Assembly (NCBI GenBank): GCA_030831375.1
Contig: JAURLF010000205.1
Location: 1 to 5,668, forward strand
DNA length: 5,668 nucleotides
From: Gaiellales bacterium
GTDB taxonomy: Bacteria > Actinomycetota > Thermoleophilia > Gaiellales > F1-60-MAGs149
Direction of reading: 5' to 3'
The stretch's first letter is position 1, and each line of letters begins with the position of its first letter. A model generated the notes under the pieces. The model was given only the letters and a program-made list of their open reading frames with translations, searched no databases and was not told where the DNA came from. The translations under genes were made by a program, and so were the position numbers. This document shows positions 1 through 5,668 of this stretch, piece after piece.

Positions 1-179
1 GAGATGACGGCCTCGCCGTCGGCCAGGTCGAGGTAGACGTGGCCCGACTGGGCGCGCGTGACCTGCCGCACCTCGCCCTCCACGACGCCGCCGCCGAGGT
101 CGGCGAGGCTGGACTCGACCCGGCGCCAGATGGCGCTGGGCGACTCGGCGACCGCCTGGGACGCCGGGCCGTGCGCCAC
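1..179 (-). CDS. xseA: Exonuclease VII large subunit, N-terminal fragment (partial, runs off the window)
   Basis: The first 59 codons of a gene that continues beyond position 1. XseA is the large, catalytic subunit of exonuclease VII, which degrades single-stranded DNA in the cytoplasm together with XseB. The visible part resembles the family's N-terminal OB-fold: a helix (IWRRVESSLADL, about residues 17-28) followed by VEGEV, then SGHVYLDLADGEA. The XseA signature here is W-x-x-GE(I/V) followed by SGHxYxxLxD. The start is GTG at 179-177. It is the only sensible one, because the upstream in-frame codons are CCG and then the TAG stop of the dsbA-like gene. The best upstream GAGG lies 11 nt away, so initiation probably depends on translation of the upstream gene. 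The catalytic domain lies outside the window. Another OB-fold nucleic-acid-binding protein is possible, but the SGHxY motif favours XseA. Confidence 0.8.
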   Translation of the reverse strand, partial: MAHGPASQAVAESPSAIWRRVESSLADLGGGVVEGEVRQVTRAQSGHVYLDLADGEAVI

Positions 180-182
180 CGG

Positions 183-959
183 CTAGGAGACCTCGTCGAC
201 GGCGGTGGCGATCGCGGACGCCTCGGGCACGCCTCCGGTCAGCAGCTTCTCGCCGCCGGGGCCGGACACGATGAACGAGGGAGTGCCGCCGAAGTTGTTC
301 TGCGCGGCGATCACCTGCACGTCCTGGATCGCGGGCGACCACAGGGTCTCGTTCTGGCGGTCGGCCTGGAACTGCTCGAGGTCCAGGCCGAGGGCCTGCG
401 CGACGCCGTCCACGTAGGCGTCGGTGGCGTACTCCTTCGACTCATCCTGCTGGTTGACGTACCAGAGGTCCTGGTACTCGAACAGCCGGTTCTGCTGCTG
501 GGCCGCGATCGCGGCCTGGGCGGCGAGCACCGAGTCGGTGCCGAGAATCGGCCAGAGCCGGAACTCGTACTTGGCCCTGCCGGTGCGGACCTGCTCGTCG
601 AGCACGGCCGGCAGGTAGTCGGTCGCGAACAGGCGACAGGCGGGGCAGCGCAGGTCCGCGAACTCGGTGATCGTGACCGGCGCGTCCGGGTCGCCGAGGA
701 TCGCGCCCTCCTGCGGGATCCCCGCGAAGCGCTCCTCGACCTCCTTGACCCCCGTCAGCTTGCCGGCCTCGACCTCGGCCGCGCTTGCGCCGCCCGCACC
801 CGACTCGCCCGAGCGCTGGGACAGGAAGATCAGGGCGCCCGCGACCACGATCGCGACGGCGCCCGCCGCGATCATCGTGATGCCCAGGCTGCGACGCGAT
901 CCGGACGGCTTGCCGCCCCTCTGCTGCGTGGGCTTCGTGCTCTTCTTCGGGTCGGCCAT
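183..959 (-). CDS. Membrane-anchored DsbA-like thiol:disulfide oxidoreductase (thioredoxin_4 type)
   Basis: A 258-residue protein predicted to act outside the cytoplasmic membrane in forming or isomerising disulfides in exported proteins. The N-terminus is cytosolic and rich in K/R (residues 1-23). One hydrophobic segment follows at about 25-46 with no evident signal peptidase site, so I infer a membrane anchor. A Gly/Ser/Ala-rich linker runs to about 62. The DsbA/thioredoxin_4 domain starts at about 88 (GDPDAPVTITEFADLRCPAC), with the redox motif CPAC at 105-108. The helical insert lies at about 140-215 and the cis-proline loop GTPSF at 225-229, so both catalytic hallmarks are present. The start is ATG at 959 with GAGG 5 nt upstream (968-965). 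The gene is separated from fbaB by 75 nt containing a hairpin, and xseA starts 3 nt after its TAG. The substrate cannot be deduced, and the specific physiological partner is unknown. Confidence 0.92.
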   Translation of the reverse strand: MADPKKSTKPTQQRGGKPSGSRRSLGITMIAAGAVAIVVAGALIFLSQRSGESGAGGASAAEVEAGKLTGVKEVEERFAGIPQEGAILGDPDAPVTITEFADLRCPACRLFATDYLPAVLDEQVRTGRAKYEFRLWPILGTDSVLAAQAAIAAQQQNRLFEYQDLWYVNQQDESKEYATDAYVDGVAQALGLDLEQFQADRQNETLWSPAIQDVQVIAAQNNFGGTPSFIVSGPGGEKLLTGGVPEASAIATAVDEVS

Positions 960-990
960 GGGATCCTCGTGCGCGGGGATGGTCGACCGA

Positions 991-996
991 ATGCTA
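991..996 (-). promoter_or_regulatory. Possible -10 element upstream of the dsbA-like gene
   Basis: On the minus strand TAGCAT (996-991) fits the actinobacterial TANNNT -10 pattern. It sits 31 nt upstream of the ATG at 959, just after the fbaB hairpin. No convincing -35 is visible about 17 nt further upstream, where the sequence is the hairpin itself. The same octamer, GCTAGCAT, occurs upstream of fbaB. This is weak evidence on its own. Confidence 0.25.
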
Positions 997-1002
997 GCGG
1001 CA

Positions 1003-1034
1003 GCCGGGCCGGTTCCGGCGGGCCGGAGCCCGGC
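1003..1034 (-). terminator. GC-rich stem-loop directly after fbaB; possible terminator or 3'-end stabiliser
   Basis: Read on the minus strand, the fbaB stop TAG (1037-1035) is followed at once by GCCGGGC (1034-1028), pairing perfectly with GCCCGGC (1009-1003). Inside this 7-bp stem, TCCGG pairs with CCGGA around a CCCG loop, leaving a 4-nt bulge on one side only. The combined structure should be very stable. No T-run follows, so it is not a canonical intrinsic terminator. High-GC actinobacteria often lack the U-tract, and an mRNA 3'-protecting hairpin is the alternative. Its position between two unrelated genes supports a transcript boundary. Confidence 0.5.
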
Positions 1035-2108
1035 CTAGGCGACCGTGACGTCGTCGCAGAGGTAGACGTCCTGGATCGCGTTGAGCAGGGCGATGCCCTC
1101 GGCGCGCGGCCGCTGGAACGCCTTGCGGCCCGAGATCATGCCCATGCCGCCGGCGCGCTTGTTGACGACGGCCGTGTAGACGGCATCGTGCAGGTCGTTG
1201 TCGCCGGACGCGCCGCCCGAGTTGATCAGGCCGGCACGGCCCATGTAGCAGCCGGCGACCTGGTAGCGGGTCATGTCGATCGGATGGTCCGACAGGAGCT
1301 CGTCGTACACGCGCTTGTCGGTCTTGCCGAACTTCAGGTCGAGGAAGCCGGGGGCGGCCGTCTCGGGCGCCTTCTGCTTGATGATGTCGGCCTCGATCGT
1401 GACGCCGAGGTGGTTGGCCTGGCTGGTCAGGTCGGCGGCGACGTGGTAGTCCGGGCCTCCGTCCTTGGCGGAGAAGGCCGAGTTGCGCAGGTAGCACCAC
1501 AGCACCGTCGCCATGCCGAGCTCGTGCGCGGCCTGGAAGGCGTCGGAGACCTCCTGCAGCTGGCGCTTCGACTCCTCGGAGCCGAAGTAGATCGTCGCGC
1601 CGACGGAGGTGGCGCCCATCTCGAACGCCTGCTGGATCGAGGCGAACATGATCTGGTCGTAGCCGTTCGGGTAGCTGAGGAACTCGTTGTGGTTGATCTT
1701 CAGCATGAACGGGATGCGGTGCGCGTACCGGCGCGACACGGAGCCGAGCACGCCGAGGGTCGAGGCGACGGCGTTGCAGCCGCCCTCGATCGCGAGCTCG
1801 ACGATCGCCGCCGGGTCGAAGTAGTCGGGGTTCTTCGCGAACGACGCGCCGGCGGAGTGCTCGATGCCCTGGTCGACCGGCAGGATCGACAGGTAGCCGG
1901 TGCCGCCGAGGCGGCCGTGGTCGTACATCGCCTGCAGGCTCTTCAGCACCGGCACGGGGCGGTCGGAGTCGCGCACGACGCGCTCGACGAAGTCGGCGCC
2001 GGGCAGGTGCAGGCGGTCCTTGTCGATCGTCGTGCAGGTGTGCCCCAGCAGGTAGTCGGCCTTGTCGCCGAGGATCTCGCCGATGCCGTCGATGCCCATT
2101 CCCGCCAC
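1035..2108 (-). CDS. fbaB: Class I fructose-bisphosphate aldolase, DhnA/FbaB type
   Basis: A cytoplasmic, metal-independent aldolase that cleaves fructose-1,6-bisphosphate to dihydroxyacetone phosphate and glyceraldehyde-3-phosphate, and makes it in gluconeogenesis. From the GTG start it is 357 residues, against about 350 for E. coli FbaB. It matches that family almost end to end: LPVDQGIEHSAGASF (77-91), SVSRRYAHRIPF (123-134), GATIYFGSEES (170-180), WCYLRNSAF (204-212), YMGRAGLINSGGASG (288-302) and NKRAGGMGMISGRKAF (316-331). The Schiff-base lysine is K244 in ADIIKQK, aligning with K237 of E. coli. I prefer GTG at 2108 because GGAGGG lies 6 nt upstream. An ATG at 2129 has no Shine-Dalgarno, and an ATG at 2099 (MGIDGIGEIL) fits the family N-terminus but sits 15 nt from GGAGGG. 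The gene lies 80 nt behind the glk-cupin unit and may have its own promoter. Confidence 0.96.
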   Translation of the reverse strand: MAGMGIDGIGEILGDKADYLLGHTCTTIDKDRLHLPGADFVERVVRDSDRPVPVLKSLQAMYDHGRLGGTGYLSILPVDQGIEHSAGASFAKNPDYFDPAAIVELAIEGGCNAVASTLGVLGSVSRRYAHRIPFMLKINHNEFLSYPNGYDQIMFASIQQAFEMGATSVGATIYFGSEESKRQLQEVSDAFQAAHELGMATVLWCYLRNSAFSAKDGGPDYHVAADLTSQANHLGVTIEADIIKQKAPETAAPGFLDLKFGKTDKRVYDELLSDHPIDMTRYQVAGCYMGRAGLINSGGASGDNDLHDAVYTAVVNKRAGGMGMISGRKAFQRPRAEGIALLNAIQDVYLCDDVTVA

Positions 2109-2114
2109 GTCCGT

Positions 2115-2120
2115 CCCTCC
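2115..2120 (-). promoter_or_regulatory. Ribosome binding site that decides the fbaB start
   Basis: GGAGGG on the minus strand (2120-2115), followed by a 6-nt spacer and then GTG at 2108-2106. This spacing is near-ideal for the GTG. The same motif lies inside the reading frame if the upstream ATG at 2129 is taken, and is too far (15 nt) from the downstream ATG at 2099. Confidence 0.7.
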
Positions 2121-2138
2121 GCTTCGCATGATGGCGGC

Positions 2139-2144
2139 ATGCTA
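2139..2144 (-). promoter_or_regulatory. Possible -10 element upstream of fbaB
   Basis: TAGCAT (2144-2139) on the minus strand, within the 80-nt gap between the cupin stop and the fbaB start. It begins 36 nt upstream of the preferred GTG. The surrounding CGGC-TAGCAT-GCCG is a short imperfect dyad. No clear -35 is seen in the GC-rich sequence upstream. The call rests on the TANNNT pattern and on recurrence of the same GCTAGCAT octamer before the dsbA-like gene. Confidence 0.25.
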
Positions 2145-2188
2145 GCCGCTCGCCCTGCCGGCGGCGCGGCGGGGTCGCCGCACACGGC

Positions 2189-2551
2189 TCAGTCGAAGAA
2201 GGTGTCGTCGTGGCGGTACGGCGGCGCGCAGCAGCAGAGGAAGCGCAGCCGGGCGCCGGCGTTTGCGGTGATCGTGTGGCGCGCGCCCGGCGGGATCAGG
2301 ATCGCGTCGCCCGGGCCGACCGCTCGCTCGTCGCCGTCGATCTCCATCACGCCGGTGCCCTCGAGCAGGAAGTAGATCTCCTCGCAGAGGCGGTGGCGGT
2401 GGCGCACGGTCGACGCGCCCGGCTCGAGCGTGGCCTCGGCGAGGCTCTGGTTGGCCGTCGGCGGGTGCACGACGTTGAGCAACTCGCGGATCGTCGAGCC
2501 GTCGGCGGTGATGAACGGCTCGGCGTCGCGGTCCAGGTTGCGCACCTGCAT
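2189..2551 (-). CDS. Small single-domain cupin, function unknown
   Basis: A 120-residue protein forming one cupin beta-barrel. Cupin motif 1 is complete: G45, H51, H53, E58 and G65 (GASTVRHRHRLCEEIYFLLEG spans 45-65). Motif 2 is G81-x5-P87-x-G89-x2-H92. The three histidines (H51, H53, H92) and E58 give the usual 3-His/1-Glu metal site, so it probably binds a divalent metal. A run of three cysteines, C106-C108, lies on the last strand before APPYRHDDTFFD. No lysine is present. The start is ATG at 2551, overlapping the glk stop by 1 nt (TGATG), with GGAGG (2563-2559) 7 nt upstream, so it should be co-translated with glk. The context suggests a role around sugar or sugar-phosphate metabolism, but the sequence does not identify a substrate. 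It is too short and lacks a recognisable match to call a cupin-type phosphoglucose isomerase. Confidence 0.9.
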   Translation of the reverse strand: MQVRNLDRDAEPFITADGSTIRELLNVVHPPTANQSLAEATLEPGASTVRHRHRLCEEIYFLLEGTGVMEIDGDERAVGPGDAILIPPGARHTITANAGARLRFLCCCAPPYRHDDTFFD

Positions 2552-3555
2552 CAGGCGTCCTCCTCGAGGCGGGTGAGGGCGAAGCGGGCGGCGCCGCGCA
2601 GCGCGCACGTGTCGTCGAGGATCACGCGCACGGCCATCCGCTCCAGCAGGCCGTCGTAGCGGCCCTTGGCGTGGAAGGCGTCGAGGAAGCCGCCGCGCTC
2701 GAGCAGCGGCAGGATCCGCGGTGCGATGCCGCCGCCGAGGTAGAGGCCGCCGGTGGAGAGCAGCATCAGGGCGACGTTGCCCGCAACGGCGCCGTATGCG
2801 TGGGTGAAGAGGTCGAGCGCCTCGACGGCGCTCGCGTCGGAGCCCGCGATGGCGGCCTCCGCGAGGGCGCGGCCCGGGTCGCCGACGGCGAGCGCGGCGA
2901 CGAGGTCGGGGCCGGCCGCGGCGCGGCCCGTCTCCGTCACGAAGGCGTGGATGGCGCGCAGCCCGAGCCCGGATGCGACGCGCTCGGCGGAGACGTGGCC
3001 CCATTCGGGGTGGCGCGCGCGCAGCCACACGAGCAGCGCGTCCTCGCGCTCGTCGCGTGGACCGAAGTCGACGTGGCCGCCCTCACTGGCGAACGGCAGC
3101 CAGCGCTCGCCGGCAGGCACGAGGCCGGCGATGCCGAGCCCCGTGCCGGCGGAGCAGACGGCGCGGTTGCCGCCGAGGCCGATCGCATCGGGCTGGAGCT
3201 CGTGCAGGGCGGAGGTCGGCAGCTCGCCGATGCCCCACGCGTTCGCGAGCAGGTCGTTGAGGAGGTGGCCGTGCGGGTGGTCGATCGCCGCGCGCAGCTC
3301 GTCCTCGGAGACGACCCACGGCAGGTTGACCGGCTCCGCGCGGCCCCCGACGAGGGGTGCGGCGATCCCGATGGCGGCCGCCGCGACGGGCCCGGGGTGC
3401 TCGTCGAGGAAGCGGCGCACCAGCGCGGCGAGCGAGGCCGAGCCGGGCACGTCGTAGACGGCGGTGTCGCGCAGCTCGACCGGGCCGGCGCCGGGGAGCA
3501 CGCGCGCGAAGCGCGCGTGCGTGCCGCCGACGTCGCCCGCGAGCACCCCGCTCAT
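2551..3555 (-). CDS. glk: Glucokinase, E. coli Glk type (group A)
   Basis: Phosphorylates glucose to glucose-6-phosphate with ATP in the cytoplasm, feeding the G6P dehydrogenase encoded upstream. It has 334 residues against 321 for E. coli Glk and aligns along the whole length. The phosphate-1 loop GDVGGT is at 7-12. The catalytic base is D101 in LLND, with N100 contacting the sugar. The ATP-binding motif AGTGLG is at 136-141. SEGGHVDF (157-164, E158 and H161) and HVSAERV (187-193, E191) supply the other sugar ligands, and GGLYLGGGI (269-277) and KGRY (297-300) follow. The ATG at 3555 overlaps the opcA stop by 4 nt (ATGA), and a longer upstream reading frame is only GC-rich readthrough. No clear Shine-Dalgarno precedes it, so translation is probably coupled to opcA. 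It contains a single lysine, K297. Well-known actinobacterial glucokinases are ROK or polyphosphate types, so this family is of note here. Confidence 0.95.
   Translation of the reverse strand: MSGVLAGDVGGTHARFARVLPGAGPVELRDTAVYDVPGSASLAALVRRFLDEHPGPVAAAAIGIAAPLVGGRAEPVNLPWVVSEDELRAAIDHPHGHLLNDLLANAWGIGELPTSALHELQPDAIGLGGNRAVCSAGTGLGIAGLVPAGERWLPFASEGGHVDFGPRDEREDALLVWLRARHPEWGHVSAERVASGLGLRAIHAFVTETGRAAAGPDLVAALAVGDPGRALAEAAIAGSDASAVEALDLFTHAYGAVAGNVALMLLSTGGLYLGGGIAPRILPLLERGGFLDAFHAKGRYDGLLERMAVRVILDDTCALRGAARFALTRLEEDA
2559..2563 (-). promoter_or_regulatory. Strong ribosome binding site of the cupin gene, inside the glk 3' end
   Basis: GGAGG (2563-2559), within a longer GAGGAGGA, lies 7 nt before the cupin ATG. 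It is encoded within the last codons of glk (the L-E-E-D-A end). It is the clearest Shine-Dalgarno in the first four genes and suggests that the cupin is made at a higher rate than plain translational coupling would give. Confidence 0.65.
3498..3520. repeat. Perfect 10-bp inverted repeat with a 3-nt loop, early in glk
   Basis: GCACGCGCGC (3498-3507), GAA, then GCGCGCGTGC (3511-3520): the arms are exact reverse complements. It falls in glk codons 12-20 (T-H-A-R-F-A-R-V-L), about 35 nt into the coding sequence. In the mRNA it would form a very stable hairpin. It may be no more than a consequence of alternating GCG/CGC codons. Confidence 0.6.
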
Positions 3556-4489
3556 GGCGTGATCACGACGCGGCCGAGGGCGCGCAGCGCGTCTTCGTAG
3601 CCGCGCGGGGCGGCGTAGACGGTGTCGAGAGCCTGCGACAGGAGCGCCGCGTCGCACGCGCCGCCGGTGCGCGGCGCGATCGCGCGGCCCGCGATCGTGA
3701 CCGCCTCCACGGGCTCCGCGCCCGCGCCGGGCGACAGCGACACGTTGACGTCGGCGCGCGCCGCGATCCAGGCGGCGAGGAGCAGCGCCGACGGCCGCGC
3801 CGGGTCGCCGACGACGTGCGCGGACGGTGCGAACGCGAGCAGGCCGCGCGCGGTCTCGTCCTCGAAGGCGGCGCTGATCCGCTGGCGCCACGAGCGGGTC
3901 CGCAGCCAGGCGAGGTCGCGGCTCGGGTGGGCGAGCGCGGTCGCGTGCGCGAAGCCGAGCGCACGCGCGGCGTCCGGGTCGCGGTCCGAGTCGTACACCG
4001 TCACGTGCGCGGTCTCCGCGAGCGCGTCTGCGACCGGGCCGTGGTCGCAGCCGGGCAGCCACGCCACGGTCGGGATGCCGCGCGCCAGGAGCGGCGCGAT
4101 CAGGCTCTGCGCGTGCTCCAGGCGGTCATCGGAGGCGCGCAGGTGCACGTCCTCGACGAGCACCTCCATCTGCGCCTCGCCGACCCGGATCAGCCGCACC
4201 CGCACCTCGCCGTCGAGCCGGTCTGCCCCGTGCGCCGTGAGGCGGACCATGCGGGCCGGGTGCAGCGCCATCTCCTCGCGCGACCCGCCGTCGTGCGGGA
4301 TCGGGGCGACGGGGCCCGAGTGCGGCGCGACGAGCAGGTTCATCGTGCGCAGCGAGACGTGCTCGCCGCCGAGGTGCTCCGCCTCGCGCAGGAGGCGCGC
4401 GAGCGCCTCCGCGACGAGGTCGGTGCGGGTGTCCGTCGCCGTCCAGTGGAGGCCGCGGACGAGGTCGCCGGGATGGTGGGCCATCGCGG

Positions 4490-4493
<4 letters not shown>
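3552..4493 (-). CDS. opcA: Glucose-6-phosphate dehydrogenase assembly protein OpcA
   Basis: OpcA binds the G6P dehydrogenase Zwf and supports its assembly and activity (known from cyanobacteria and actinobacteria). Read from GTG at 4493 it is 313 residues, within the family's usual 300-350. Family features seen are RTMNLLVA (49-56), LHPARMVRL (77-85, the HPxR motif), a central VRVRL-to-VLVEDVHL segment (about 97-118), IPTVAWLPG (140-148), VYDSDRDPD (166-174) and DLAWLRTRSWRQRISAAF (193-210). The GTG overlaps the zwf stop (GTGA). An in-frame ATG at 4484, 5 nt after the zwf stop, would give 310 residues, and neither has a good Shine-Dalgarno. Starts further upstream would run deep into zwf and are rejected. 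It ends in a 4-nt overlap with glk. The protein contains no lysine at all, unlike Zwf. The exact start is uncertain, but the family call is firm. Confidence 0.93.

Positions 4494-5668
<1,175 letters not shown>

Noticed and set aside
981..988. The palindrome GGTCGACC in the gap upstream of the dsbA-like gene as an operator
   Set aside because: Eight bases, a single copy, no spaced dyad and no partner site upstream of fbaB. Too little to call an operator.
2109..2188. A terminator between the cupin gene and fbaB
   Set aside because: Only a 4-bp GCCG/CGGC hairpin follows the cupin stop, plus scattered weak GC pairing, with no T-run. This is not enough to call a terminator.
39..2375. A 778-codon open frame on the plus strand across xseA, the dsbA-like gene, fbaB and part of the cupin
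   Set aside because: It runs antisense to four well-supported genes and has the low-complexity R/G/A/D/V-rich composition typical of an antisense frame in GC-rich DNA. No domain or motif is recognisable.
2189..3028. A longer cupin product of 279 residues
   Set aside because: The upstream half is an out-of-frame reading of glk. A strong Shine-Dalgarno and the TGATG junction place the start at 2551.
3674..3685. A 12-bp palindrome containing GCGATCGC (HIP1-like)
   Set aside because: It lies inside opcA coding sequence. Such palindromes are expected in DNA this rich in CG, and a single copy carries no weight.
2551..4062. A longer glk product starting about 170 codons upstream
   Set aside because: The extra N-terminal part is arginine/proline-rich readthrough of opcA in another frame. 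The Glk family begins at the GDVGGT region, and the ATGA overlap at 3555 gives a natural start.

Overview
The window is about 5.7 kb of very GC-rich bacterial chromosome. Every gene I can support lies on the minus strand, so transcription runs from right to left. In that order the genes are: the 3' three-quarters of zwf (glucose-6-phosphate dehydrogenase), opcA (its assembly/allosteric factor), glk (E. coli-type glucokinase), a small single-domain cupin, fbaB (class I, DhnA-type fructose-bisphosphate aldolase), a membrane-anchored DsbA-like thiol oxidoreductase, and the first 59 codons of what looks like xseA (exonuclease VII large subunit). OpcA next to Zwf is typical of Actinobacteria and Cyanobacteria. 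Together with the extreme GC content and strong G/C third-position bias, this points to a high-GC actinobacterium. An E. coli-like Glk combined with a DhnA-type aldolase would suit a deep lineage such as Thermoleophilia, but that placement is an inference.

Layout. Positions 5668-2189 form a tightly packed unit. zwf and opcA overlap by 4 nt (GTGA) if the GTG start is used, opcA and glk overlap by 4 nt (ATGA), and glk and the cupin overlap by 1 nt (TGATG). An 80-nt gap follows, then fbaB with a strong Shine-Dalgarno that favours a GTG start at 2108. After fbaB comes a 75-nt gap holding a strong GC hairpin right behind the stop codon. The dsbA-like gene follows, and one sense codon after its TAG the xseA-like gene starts in the same frame. 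No stretch over 300 bases lacks a gene.

How the genes work together. Glk makes glucose-6-phosphate, Zwf (with OpcA) oxidises it to 6-phosphogluconolactone with production of NAD(P)H, and FbaB interconverts fructose-1,6-bisphosphate with the triose phosphates. The first genes therefore form a glucose-entry and oxidative pentose phosphate cassette, with an aldolase alongside. The cupin is the one metabolic-cluster member without an assignable function. The DsbA-like protein and XseA are unrelated housekeeping functions.

I found no mobile element, CRISPR array, tRNA, rRNA or phage gene, and no clear new system. The best leads are the near-total absence of lysine across OpcA-Glk-cupin (one lysine in 767 residues), the translationally coupled cupin of unknown function, and a few structural sequence signals.
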